This document shows, one piece after another, positions 1-7,406 of a stretch of DNA of 31,066 nt. Each line of letters opens with the position of its first letter. The stretch's first letter is position 1. Source of the stretch: JBFMFH01 sp040752275 (GTDB taxonomy: Bacteria; Acidobacteriota; Vicinamibacteria; Vicinamibacterales; JAKQTR01); contig JBFMFH010000006.1 of assembly GCA_040752275.1 (NCBI GenBank), positions 1 to 31,066 on the forward strand. Reading direction: 5' to 3'. Position numbers and translations under genes: made by a program. A model generated the notes under the pieces. The model was not told the DNA's origin. It searched no databases and saw only the letters and a program-made list of their open reading frames with translations.

Positions 1-121
1 GCGGTGTCGCCACCTCGGCGCGGCCGACCGCATGGCGCTCCACGGCGCGTGGGAGGGCCACGCACGAGTGGAGAGACTAAACACTGGATGTTGGGGCCGC
101 TATCTCCGACACACTCCTAGA
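1..121. other. Left edge, no assigned gene
   Basis: All three forward frames end in stops within or just after this stretch (around 78, 120 and 142). One forward frame, ending at 142, keeps G/C in the third codon position for its first twenty codons and could be the last residues of a gene starting left of the window, but its translation resembles no family I know. Nothing else could be supported here. Confidence 0.3.
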
Positions 122-231
122 GCGGGTTTGACGCGGGTCTAGAGCGGGTGTGAAGCGGGTCGAGAGCGGGTCCACCGCGGGATCGAAGCGGGTTCAGACC
201 GGGCGTGAAGCGGGTGTAGAGCGGGGGAAGC
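122..231. repeat. Ten tandem 11-bp direct repeats before hypC
   Basis: A GCGGGT core recurs at 122, 133, 144, 155, 166, 177, 188, 199, 210 and 221, that is exactly every 11 bp, ten times. The rough unit is GCGGGTNTAGA. Eight cores keep GCGGG followed by T or A; the copy at 199 reads CCGGGC and the last reads GCGGGG. The array ends 25 bp before the hypC start codon, so it lies in the hyp leader or promoter. The period is close to one helical turn, so a bound protein would meet every unit on the same face. It could be an operator array, or a slippage-born minisatellite without function. Confidence 0.9.
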
Positions 232-255
232 CGGGCCGTTTGAGCGGAGGCTGCG

Positions 256-546
256 ATGTGTCTGGGCGTGCCGGGCAGGGTCGTCGAGGTTCAGGGGAAC
301 GTGGCGACCGTTGACTTCTGGGGCCTTCGCCGGCAGGTCTTCCTCGACGTCGTAGACGAGCCGGTCGCGCCGGGGGACTACATCCTCAACCATGTCGGGT
401 TTGCCATTCGCAGGATTCCCGAGAGCGAGGTGGCTGGGACCCTCGCCCTCTACGAGGAACTGCTCGAGGGTGCCAGCGACGACCTGATGGCAGCCGACGT
501 GCGTGGGGAGATCGTCGCAGCCGGGGACGGCGATGACCAGGCCTGA
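256..546 (+). CDS. hypC: Hydrogenase maturation chaperone HypC
   Basis: HypC/HupF family chaperone, 96 residues, the usual length. The protein begins MCLGVPG; after removal of Met1, Cys2 is the residue that in the family binds the Fe(CN)2CO fragment with HypD and hands it to the hydrogenase large-subunit precursor. The small OB-like fold region (residues 8-50) with V-DFWGLRRQV and GDYILNHVGFAI matches the family well. A GGAGG ribosome binding site lies at 245-249. It is the first gene of a hypCDEAB run and its end overlaps hypD by 14 bases. Expression may depend on the 11-bp repeat array just upstream. The acidic tail after residue 70 is variable in the family. Confidence 0.96.
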   Translation: MCLGVPGRVVEVQGNVATVDFWGLRRQVFLDVVDEPVAPGDYILNHVGFAIRRIPESEVAGTLALYEELLEGASDDLMAADVRGEIVAAGDGDDQA

Positions 547-1678
547 CGAGAACGCCGCGTTCCGCGAGCTCAAGTTCCGCGATCCTGACCGCGCGCGGAC
601 GATGGCAGAGGCCCTTTCCCGACTGACACACGAGATTGGTCGTTCCCCGGTATCGGTGATGCATGTCTGCGGCAGCCATGAGCAAGCCATCGCGAAGTTC
701 GGACTGCGGACGAGCCTTCCGCGCGAGTTGAACCTGATCATGGGGCCAGGCTGTCCCGTGTGCATCACCGACATCCCGGAAGTCGATGAGGGCGTCCAGC
801 TCGCCCGCCAAGGGGTTCACATCGTCACCTACGGCGACATGGTGCGGGTGCCTGGCACGGTGATGTCGCTCGCCGACGCGCAGGCGGACGGCGCCCGCAT
901 CCACATCGTCTACAGTGCGGCCCAGGCGGTCGAACTCGCCCGGTCGGTGAAGGAGGAGGTGGTCTTCTTCGCCACCGGGTTCGAGACGACGGCGGTCGCC
1001 ACCGCGGCCATCGTCCTGAACGGGCTGCCTGAGAATCTGTCGATTCTCTCGGCGCACAAGTACATCCCACCGGCGATGGAGATCGTGGCGGAGATGCCCG
1101 AGACGAAGGTCGAGGGCTTCCTGGCCGCCGGTCATGCGGCGACAATCACCGGGTGGGCCGTCTTCGAGCCACTCGTCGAGCGACATCATGTGCCGGTCGT
1201 GGTGGCGGGGTTCGAACCCCTGGACATTCTCGCGGGCCTGATCAAGCTCCTGGAGCTGGTGCGGGATCGGACGCCGCATGTCGTGAACATGTACCCGCGC
1301 TGCGTGACGCGGGAAGGCAATTTGCGTGCGCAGGCCCGGCTGTGGAAGGTGTTCCGGCCGACGGGCGGGCGCTGGCGAGGCATCGCGCACGTGCCCAACG
1401 GAGACCTGCGGTTGCGCGACGAGTTCGCGCACGCCGACGCTCGGCGGCGCTTCACGATCGACCTGGCCGCGCTCTGGGACCACGCACCGCCGACGTTGGA
1501 CCAGTCCTGCGTCTGCGGCGACATCATGGCGGGGCTGCGTTCGCCCGCCGACTGCATCCTGTTCGGCAACACGTGCACGCCGGAGAAGCCGGTCGGCGCC
1601 TGCATGGTGAGCAGCGAGGGCCCCTGCAGAATCTGGCACCAGTACGGCGGCCATCCGGACCTCGGGGACTTGACATGA
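533..1678 (+). CDS. hypD: Hydrogenase maturation protein HypD
   Basis: HypD is the iron-sulfur scaffold on which the Fe(CN)2CO group of [NiFe]-hydrogenase is built together with HypC and HypE. The 381-residue protein has the family signatures: CGSHE at 46-50, GPGCPVC at 71-77, an ATGFETTA stretch in the middle, and C-terminal cysteines 326, 328, 348, 357 and 365 that include the ligands of the 4Fe-4S cluster. I chose ATG 533 because it follows a GGGGA ribosome binding site and gives a normal N terminus; an ATG at 503 would add ten poorly conserved residues. The gene overlaps hypC by 14 bases and shares ATGA with hypE (1675-1678), so the three are probably translationally coupled. Confidence 0.95.
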   Translation: MTRPDENAAFRELKFRDPDRARTMAEALSRLTHEIGRSPVSVMHVCGSHEQAIAKFGLRTSLPRELNLIMGPGCPVCITDIPEVDEGVQLARQGVHIVTYGDMVRVPGTVMSLADAQADGARIHIVYSAAQAVELARSVKEEVVFFATGFETTAVATAAIVLNGLPENLSILSAHKYIPPAMEIVAEMPETKVEGFLAAGHAATITGWAVFEPLVERHHVPVVVAGFEPLDILAGLIKLLELVRDRTPHVVNMYPRCVTREGNLRAQARLWKVFRPTGGRWRGIAHVPNGDLRLRDEFAHADARRRFTIDLAALWDHAPPTLDQSCVCGDIMAGLRSPADCILFGNTCTPEKPVGACMVSSEGPCRIWHQYGGHPDLGDLT

Positions 1679-2712
1679 GAGCGCCGACGCGTCTCGACGA
1701 CAAGGTCGGATTGAATCACGGTGCTGGCGGCCGCGCCATGCGGACGCTCATCGAACAGGTCTGCCTCGCGGGGCTCGACATGCAGGCAGGCGACGGCATC
1801 GGGCTCGCGGACATGGACGACGGCGCCGCCTGGCGCATCGGCGATCGATGGCTGGTGATCACGACGGACTCGCACGTCGTGCACCCGATCTTCTTCCCGG
1901 GGGGCGACATCGGGCGGCTCGGCGTTTCTGGCACGGTGAACGACCTGGCCATGATGGGTGCGACCGACCATGCCTCGCTGACCTGCGCCATCGTCATCGA
2001 AGAGGGCTTCCCGCGCGCCGACCTCGAACGCGTCTACGCGTCAATGCGCGACACGTGCCGCGAGGCCGGCGCGTGCATCGTTGCCGGCGATACCAAGGTC
2101 ATGGGGCGCGGCGAGATAGACGGGATCGTGCTCAATACGACCGGCGTCGCGCTCTGCGGGCGCCCGGTGCGCGACTCGGGCCTTCGCCCGGGCGACCTGA
2201 TCATCGTGACGGGCACGATGGGCGATCACGGAATGGCGATTCTGGCCTCGCGCCACGCCCTCGCCCTGGACGGGGATCTTCGCTCGGACGTGGCGCCCAT
2301 CAACGGTCTGGTCCGCTCTGCGCTCGAGGCAGGCGGCGCGCACATCGTCGCGCTCAAGGACCCGACGCGAGGCGGGCTGTCGAGCGCCCTTCACGAGATG
2401 GCCGGGAAGAGCGGCGTCGGCATCCTCCTCGAGGAACTGAAGGTGCCCGTGCGTCCTGAGGTCAGGGCGGCGTCCGAGTTGCTGGGCATCGACCCGCTGC
2501 TGGTCGCGAATGAAGGCAAGGCGGTGATTGGAGTGCGACCCGAAGCGGCCGATGCGGTCCTCGAGGCGATCCGGCGCCACCCCCTCGGCGCAGAGGCCGT
2601 CGTCGCCGGGCGGTGCCTCGAACAGCACCGCGGCGCCGTAATCCTCGATACCGGCCTCGGACGACGGCTGCTGGCCGAGCCGGAGGGCGAACTGTTCCCG
2701 CGCATTTGCTGA
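1675..2712 (+). CDS. hypE: Hydrogenase maturation protein HypE
   Basis: HypE is a PurM-like ATP-dependent dehydratase that turns a carbamoyl group, delivered by HypF onto its C-terminal cysteine, into thiocyanate, the cyanide source for the hydrogenase iron. The 345-residue protein shows HGAGGR near residues 15-20, the TTDSHVV and GGDIGRLGVSGTVNDLAMMGA region (63-96), and a terminal PRIC whose last residue Cys345 is the acceptor. ATG 1675 overlaps the hypD stop. The longer open frame starting at 1153 is out-of-frame read-through within hypD and was not used. HypF, needed to charge Cys345, is not in this window and must be encoded elsewhere. Confidence 0.96.
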   Translation: MRAPTRLDDKVGLNHGAGGRAMRTLIEQVCLAGLDMQAGDGIGLADMDDGAAWRIGDRWLVITTDSHVVHPIFFPGGDIGRLGVSGTVNDLAMMGATDHASLTCAIVIEEGFPRADLERVYASMRDTCREAGACIVAGDTKVMGRGEIDGIVLNTTGVALCGRPVRDSGLRPGDLIIVTGTMGDHGMAILASRHALALDGDLRSDVAPINGLVRSALEAGGAHIVALKDPTRGGLSSALHEMAGKSGVGILLEELKVPVRPEVRAASELLGIDPLLVANEGKAVIGVRPEAADAVLEAIRRHPLGAEAVVAGRCLEQHRGAVILDTGLGRRLLAEPEGELFPRIC

Positions 2713-2765
2713 CGGGACTCGACCCGGTGCTTCGGCAGCTCGGACGACCAGGACGACTGAACGCG

Positions 2766-3107
2766 GTGCACGAGTACTCGATCGCGCTGGCACTGATGGA
2801 ACGCATCAACGCCGAGGCCTCGGCCCGCGGGGCCATCGCCGTGCACCGTGTGCGCGTGCGAATCGGCGGACTGTCGGGCATCGAACCCGAACTGCTGCGG
2901 TCCGCATTCGAGATCGTACGGGAGCGGACCATCTGCTGGACGGCCGACCTCGAGATCGACGAGATCCCTGCCGCCTGGGCGTGCTCCGCCTGCAGTCAGC
3001 CAATCGCGCCAGGAGGTGTGCTGCGGTGTCCGGCCTGCGGCGAGCCCGCCCACCTTTCGGCGGGAGACGAGATCGTGCTCGACCGGCTCGAGATGGAGGT
3101 ACCGTAA
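2766..3107 (+). CDS. hypA: Nickel metallochaperone HypA
   Basis: HypA delivers nickel to the hydrogenase large subunit with HypB. The 113-residue product reads (GTG start) VHEYSIALAL, matching the canonical MHEYSIA start; His2 is the nickel ligand in the family. A zinc site is formed by two CxxC pairs, Cys73/Cys76 and Cys88/Cys91. GTG 2766 is preferred over upstream in-frame starts because nickel binding needs His at position 2. It sits 53 bp after hypE, the largest gap inside the hyp run, and its TAA shares one base with the hypB start. The ribosome binding site (GGACGA) is weak. Confidence 0.94.
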   Translation: MHEYSIALALMERINAEASARGAIAVHRVRVRIGGLSGIEPELLRSAFEIVRERTICWTADLEIDEIPAAWACSACSQPIAPGGVLRCPACGEPAHLSAGDEIVLDRLEMEVP

Positions 3108-3835
3108 TGTGCGAGACGTGCGGGTGTGCCGATCCTCACACGGTGCCCGTTGAGTTGTACGACCGCATCCTCTCGGTCAACGAGACCCAGGCGGCACACA
3201 ACCGCGAGCACTTCAGGGGCCAGGGCATCCTGGCCATCAACCTGATGGGGTCGCCTGGGTCCGGCAAGACCGCCATCCTGGAGGCGACCGCCAGGGCTCT
3301 CGCGGGCCGCTGGCCGGTCGCCGCGATCGCCGGCGACTTGGAGACCGAGCGCGACGCCGAACGCCTTCGGGCCGCCGGCATCCCCGCCCGGGCGATCACG
3401 ACCGGCAACGCCTGCCACCTCGATGCGGCGATGGTGCACCACGCGCTGCACCACGACAGCCTCCGTCACGCCCGGGTACTGTTCGTGGAGAATGTCGGCA
3501 ACCTCGTCTGCCCCGCGGTGTATGACCTGGGCCAGGCGTTCAACGCCGTGGCTCTCGCGGTGACCGAGGGCGAGGACAAGCCCTTGAAGTACCCGGTGAT
3601 GTTCCGGAAGGCCGACGTGGTTCTCGTCACGAAGGTCGATCTGTTGCCCTACTTGGATTTCCGCCTCGATGTCCTCACCGAAGCCCTCCAACAGGTCATG
3701 CCCAGGCCGGTGGTGTTCCCTGTGTCGGCTCGATCCGGCGAAGGACTTGACCGCTGGTACCGCTGGATCGAGGAGCGTCAGCGGGACTTGCCGGCGCCGG
3801 CGACGGCGCCGGTGCCTCATCGTCACGGAGCGTAG
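3107..3835 (+). CDS. hypB: Nickel-inserting GTPase HypB
   Basis: HypB is a G3E-type GTPase that drives nickel transfer with HypA. The 242-residue protein begins MCETCGC, the high-affinity N-terminal metal site, followed by the P-loop GSPGSGKT at 48-55. The GDLETERDAERL switch region, the GNACHLDA metal-binding stretch and TKVDLL (the NKxD-equivalent base-recognition motif) follow. No long poly-His segment is present, so it is probably not a nickel store. ATG 3107 has a GGAGGT site at 3095-3100 and overlaps the hypA stop by one base. It ends the hyp run; about 245 bp separate it from the next gene, which has its own sigma-54 type promoter element. Confidence 0.96.
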   Translation: MCETCGCADPHTVPVELYDRILSVNETQAAHNREHFRGQGILAINLMGSPGSGKTAILEATARALAGRWPVAAIAGDLETERDAERLRAAGIPARAITTGNACHLDAAMVHHALHHDSLRHARVLFVENVGNLVCPAVYDLGQAFNAVALAVTEGEDKPLKYPVMFRKADVVLVTKVDLLPYLDFRLDVLTEALQQVMPRPVVFPVSARSGEGLDRWYRWIEERQRDLPAPATAPVPHRHGA

Positions 3836-4081
3836 GGTGGCCTCTCCCACGCCGGTGCCCGCCTTGACGGTTTTCCGGCATCCACGAGGTGACCGGCGGC
3901 TCGGCGGACGGAAACGCCTCGTGTTTGTTGAGTATTGCCACGCCCGCGGGCCTGGCAGCCGGCTTGCTGATGTTGAATATCGCTGGAGTGGCGTTCGTCC
4001 GTGGCACGCCCGCGCCCCCTGTGGCCCCTCCCCAGGGCCGGTCAGCCTCCGCTGGCCGACCGGGCGCCCGAGCCGGCGCCG
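3836..4081. other. hypB to cytochrome intergenic region
   Basis: No gene is supported here. It holds the -24/-12 element at 3953-3968 and, upstream of it, a 7-bp inverted repeat: CACGAGG at 3883-3889 and CCTCGTG at 3917-3923. The repeat lies 30-70 bp upstream of the -24 box and could be an activator site or a weak hairpin. No T-tract terminator follows hypB. Confidence 0.5.
3953..3968 (+). promoter_or_regulatory. Sigma-54 type -24/-12 promoter before the cytochrome operon
   Basis: The sequence TGGCAGCCGGCTTGCT has GG and GC separated by exactly 10 bases and fits the consensus TGGCAC-N5-TTGCW with a single mismatch in the -24 box. It lies 113 bp before the chosen start of the nine-heme cytochrome and in the right orientation. 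Activators of the NtrC type are encoded in this window (16778 and 23001), but nothing in the sequence links them to this site. Confidence 0.6.
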
Positions 4082-5146
4082 GTGATCAACCCGCGTTCCA
4101 GGTCGCTCATGTTCGTCAGCCTCATCCTTGCCGCCTCCCTCGTGACGAGACCGGTCGCCTCGGTGCAGCCCAATCCTGCCGACATCGAGACGTGTCTGGC
4201 GTGCCACGGTGATCGGTCGCTCGAAGTCGCGCTGCCGAGCGGCGAGGTGCGTTCCCTGTACGCGGATGCCGAGCAGTACCGGGCATCGGTGCACGGCGAC
4301 AAGCTCGCGTGCACCGACTGCCACCAGGACATCACCGCGGTACCGCATGAGTCGCGGCCCTTCAAGACGCTGCGTGAATTCACGGTCGCCTACTACGAGC
4401 AGTGCAAGCGCTGCCACTTCGACAACTACACGAAGACGCTCGACAGCGTGCACTACGCCTCCCTGGCCCGGGGAGACCGCACGGCACCTCTGTGCGTCGA
4501 CTGCCATGGGGCCCACAACATCCGGCGACCGAATCAGCCGCGCACCAGGGTGTCCGATACGTGCGCCCGGTGCCACGCGGGAGTGTCGGACGTGTATGCC
4601 AAGAGCGTGCACGGGCGCCTGGCGGGCGAGAACGCCGACGTGCCAGTCTGCACCGACTGCCATCGTTCGCACGACGTGGCCGGCCCGCAGGACGAACTCT
4701 GGCACAAGCGCACTCCTGAGCTGTGCGCGAACTGCCACTCGAACAAGACCCTGATGGACAAGTACGGCCTCTCGTCGAACGTCATGACGACCTACGTGGC
4801 CGACTTCCACGGCATGACCGCGTCGCTCCAGCGGTCCGACGCGACACACGACAGTAGCGTGGTTGCACTCTGCACCGACTGTCACGGGGTACACGACATC
4901 CTCAAGGCCGACGAACCCGGGTCCCGCGTGCTGAAGGCCAATCTCGTCAAGACCTGCGCCCGGTGCCATGAAGGGGCGACCGGGAACTTCCCCGCCGCCT
5001 GGATGTCGCATTACGAGCCGAGCTGGCGGACGGCGCCGCTGGTGTACGGCGTTCAGGCCTTCTACAACGTCCTGATCCCCTTCATGATCGGCGGTCTGAT
5101 CCTCCAGGTCCTGCTGCACCTGTGGCGTGTCGTGGTAAACCGATGA
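4082..5146 (+). CDS. Nine-heme membrane-anchored cytochrome c
   Basis: Multiheme c-type cytochrome of about 354 residues with nine CxxCH heme-binding motifs (CLACH, CTDCH, CKRCH, CVDCH, CARCH, CTDCH, CANCH, CTDCH, CARCH) spread from residue 38 to about 310. A Sec signal-like N terminus (residues 1-28) and a C-terminal membrane helix (about 327-347) suggest a periplasmic domain tethered to the inner membrane. The next gene is a cytochrome b overlapping by ATGA, so the pair probably passes electrons between the quinone pool and periplasmic carriers. Nine c hemes plus a diheme cytochrome b is the composition of the Geobacter CbcL protein, here split in two genes. GTG 4082 gives a basic signal-peptide n-region; ATG 4109 is an alternative with a weak AGGT site; upstream GTG 4001 adds a proline-rich stretch. 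Confidence 0.88.
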   Translation: MINPRSRSLMFVSLILAASLVTRPVASVQPNPADIETCLACHGDRSLEVALPSGEVRSLYADAEQYRASVHGDKLACTDCHQDITAVPHESRPFKTLREFTVAYYEQCKRCHFDNYTKTLDSVHYASLARGDRTAPLCVDCHGAHNIRRPNQPRTRVSDTCARCHAGVSDVYAKSVHGRLAGENADVPVCTDCHRSHDVAGPQDELWHKRTPELCANCHSNKTLMDKYGLSSNVMTTYVADFHGMTASLQRSDATHDSSVVALCTDCHGVHDILKADEPGSRVLKANLVKTCARCHEGATGNFPAAWMSHYEPSWRTAPLVYGVQAFYNVLIPFMIGGLILQVLLHLWRVVVNR

Positions 5147-5829
5147 GCACCTCTATCACCCGTTTCAGCCTCGACCAGCGTGTCGAGCACGTTGTCGTCA
5201 TGGTGCTGTTCATCGTGTTGTCGGTCACGGGTCTGCCCCAGAAGTACTTCGACCTCGCGTTCTCGCGCTGGCTAATCGACCTGCTCGGCGGCGTCGACCG
5301 CATCCGTTGGTTCCACCGGGCGGCGGGACTCACCTTCGCTGCCATGACCGCCATCCATCTGATGAGCGCCATCCTCTCGGTGGCGCGCGGGCGGGCGCCG
5401 CTGTCCATCGTACCGAACAGGAAGGACTACACCGACGCCATTCAGATGATGCGCTACTACCTCGGCCGGACCGATCAGCCCGCCCAGTTCGACCGGTTCG
5501 ACTACCGGCAGAAGTTCGAGTACTGGGGCATGGTGCTCGGGGCGGTGGTCGTCATCGTCACGGGTCTGGTGCTGTACTTCCCGATACCGTTTACGCAGTG
5601 GCTGCCCGGTGAGCTCATCCCCGCCGCGAAGGTGGCGCACAGTAACGAGGGCCTGATGGCGTTTCTTGTGGTCATCGTCTGGCACATCTACAACGCGCAC
5701 CTCAACCCGGACGTGTTCCCGTTCGACACCTCCATCTTCACCGGCAAGGTCAGCATCGAGCGCATGCGCCACGAGCACCCACTCGAGCTGGCGCGCCTGA
5801 AGCAGGTCGAGGAGATCGAGGAGACGTAG
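5143..5829 (+). CDS. Cytochrome b, b561/formate dehydrogenase gamma type
   Basis: Integral membrane cytochrome b of 228 residues with four hydrophobic helices (about 17-33, 59-80, 128-147, 169-187). Histidines 16, 58, 72, 166, 181 and 186 lie in or beside the helices and include the probable ligands of two b hemes, as in the cytochrome b subunits of hydrogenases and formate dehydrogenases. It overlaps the nine-heme cytochrome by four bases (ATGA, 5143-5146), so the two are likely made as a 1:1 complex acting at the quinone pool. It could also serve as electron acceptor for a hydrogenase, since hyp genes lie next door, but no hydrogenase subunit is seen here. The charged C-terminal tail (after 205) is presumably cytoplasmic. 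Confidence 0.88.
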   Translation: MSTSITRFSLDQRVEHVVVMVLFIVLSVTGLPQKYFDLAFSRWLIDLLGGVDRIRWFHRAAGLTFAAMTAIHLMSAILSVARGRAPLSIVPNRKDYTDAIQMMRYYLGRTDQPAQFDRFDYRQKFEYWGMVLGAVVVIVTGLVLYFPIPFTQWLPGELIPAAKVAHSNEGLMAFLVVIVWHIYNAHLNPDVFPFDTSIFTGKVSIERMRHEHPLELARLKQVEEIEET

Positions 5830-5834
5830 GACCG

Positions 5835-6803
5835 TTGACAGCCTTCGCGGGCCTGGCCATTCTGCACGCGTCAGTCGCCGCGGCTCTCGTCGAGGCGCTG
5901 CTACAGGTGTGGCGCGTCCAGCGGCCGGCCGAGCGGATCGCGCTCCGGTGGCTGGCACTACTTGCCCCCTTGGTCCTGACTCCCGTCTACACGGCCTTTG
6001 CCGCGTTCCGGGCCGAGCCTCCCTTCCGGCTGACGTGGGCCCTCTTTGCCGGCGCGCACTGGGACGTGCTGACGATCTTCGGCGTGCCTGCGTCCTCGGC
6101 CGCCACGTTTGTCCTCGTCAGCCTCGGCGTCGTGCTGTTCGTCCGCGATATCTCCCCGCGGCTCGCTGACCGCACCAGAACGGATGCCGGCGCGCCGTCT
6201 CCCCTCCGGGGCGACCAGGCCGCCCGCCTCGACCGGATGGCATCGGACGCGGCAGCCAGACTTGGTACCAAGGTGCCCCGTCTTCGCCTGATCCGGCGCA
6301 CCTCGCCGGTGCTGCTCTGCACCGGAGTCGCACGCCCGACGATCGAGGTGTCGGCGCGCACGCTGGACCTTCTCGATGACGAGGCCCTGCAGGCGGCACT
6401 GCTCCATGAGACCGTGCATCTCCGACATCGCGATCCGCTCCACGGCTGGATCCTGATCGCGGTGCGGACCCTGCAGGCCGTCAACCCCGTGGCGCACGTC
6501 GTGGCCCGTCTGATCGTAGAGGACATCGAGGCACGGGCCGATGAGGCCGTTGCCGGCCTCGGCGCGTCGCCCGGGCTCGCGCGCGCCATCGCGTGCCTGT
6601 CGGAGCCCGCGGCACACAGCGTGACCGACCTCTCGCCGCAGCCCGCCTGGCGTACCCTCCTCGCCCGCGCGAGGGATCGGGCCGTCGTCGACCGCTGCGA
6701 CCGGGTGCTCGGCCCCACCGCCGGCGCGCGATCGCACGTCGCCCCGATGCGAATGGTCGCGGCCTCCCTCGGACTGGCCGTCCTGCTGTTCTTTGTTGTA
6801 TGA
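5835..6803 (+). CDS. M56/BlaR1-like membrane metallopeptidase
   Basis: A 322-residue membrane protein with helices near residues 5-25, 38-57 and 88-104, then a soluble part containing HETVH at 191-195 (HExxH zinc motif) and a downstream E232-AR-A-D236 that fits the ExxxD third-ligand motif of M48/M56 peptidases. A last hydrophobic helix ends the protein. The order is like the BlaR1/MecR1 peptidase domain without the penicillin sensor. It starts at TTG 5835, five bases after the cytochrome b, with AGGA only three bases upstream, so the exact start is uncertain. Its role beside the cytochromes is unknown; it could process the sensor or cytochrome in this operon. The stop overlaps the next start by ATGA. 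Confidence 0.75.
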   Translation: MTAFAGLAILHASVAAALVEALLQVWRVQRPAERIALRWLALLAPLVLTPVYTAFAAFRAEPPFRLTWALFAGAHWDVLTIFGVPASSAATFVLVSLGVVLFVRDISPRLADRTRTDAGAPSPLRGDQAARLDRMASDAAARLGTKVPRLRLIRRTSPVLLCTGVARPTIEVSARTLDLLDDEALQAALLHETVHLRHRDPLHGWILIAVRTLQAVNPVAHVVARLIVEDIEARADEAVAGLGASPGLARAIACLSEPAAHSVTDLSPQPAWRTLLARARDRAVVDRCDRVLGPTAGARSHVAPMRMVAASLGLAVLLFFVV

Positions 6804-7399
6804 GACGCGCTGTCGATCCCGGCTTGCCCGGCACCACGATCGTCCCGGCGGAGGACGCCGGCGAGTCACGACTTCGGCAGGGCGCGAGGACGAGCGCGCG
6901 CTTTCTCGCGGTCGTCGTGCTGCTGGCCGGGACGCTTCGGGGCCTCGACCAGCTTCCCGGCATCCTGACGAGCCTCCCGCGCGGAGCCACGCGGGTGGAG
7001 TCGCTGGACCGGCTCGAACGGGAGTTGGGATTCGCGTTCCCTCTGCCGGTTGACTACCCCGCCGAGCTTGCGTGGCCTCCGGTCGAGCTCCGGCTCTACC
7101 CGGGGCCATCGGCTGTCGCGATCGTGGACGCCGCGGACACCGGGTCGCCGGCGCTCATTGTGGGAACGGCTGGACCTGGCCTCCTGGCCGTGTCGCCGGA
7201 GCTGCTCCCGCCGGTGACGGTGCTCCAGGCCAGCGAGTCGGCATTCGGCGCGCGGCGCGCCACGGTGGCCCGCGTCCAGGATGCGGGCGGCGCGCTCTGG
7301 CACCAGGCGACGTGGTCCGCGCATGGACGGGTGGTCGTCGTCCGGTACCGCGGCGACGTGGCTCGTCTGTCTCGAATGGTCGCGGGCATGACCCGCTGA
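6800..7399 (+). CDS. Unknown single-pass membrane protein
   Basis: I do not recognise this 199-residue protein. It has a hydrophobic segment near residues 34-50 (ARFLAVVVLLAGTLRGL) after a polar N terminus, then a mainly beta-like, soluble domain of about 140 residues without cysteines or obvious catalytic motifs. It starts at ATG 6800 inside the stop of the metallopeptidase gene and ends seven bases before the sensor kinase, so it is co-transcribed and probably works with its neighbours. A pairing like that of M56 peptidases with small membrane partners is possible but not shown. High third-position GC and tight coupling support that it is real. Confidence 0.65.
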   Translation: MRRAVDPGLPGTTIVPAEDAGESRLRQGARTSARFLAVVVLLAGTLRGLDQLPGILTSLPRGATRVESLDRLERELGFAFPLPVDYPAELAWPPVELRLYPGPSAVAIVDAADTGSPALIVGTAGPGLLAVSPELLPPVTVLQASESAFGARRATVARVQDAGGALWHQATWSAHGRVVVVRYRGDVARLSRMVAGMTR

Positions 7400-7406
7400 G
7401 GCGATC

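Noticed and set aside
122..231. Possible CRISPR array
   Set aside because: The 11-bp period leaves no room for spacers and repeats are too short; it is a simple tandem repeat.
503..532. Upstream ATG for hypD
   Set aside because: It lies deep in hypC, adds ten non-conserved residues and has a poorer start context than ATG 533.
2996..5119. Long minus-strand open frame opposite hypB and the cytochrome
   Set aside because: Arg/His/Gly-rich translation without any family feature; the plus strand carries nine CxxCH motifs and HypB signatures. It is a high-GC shadow.
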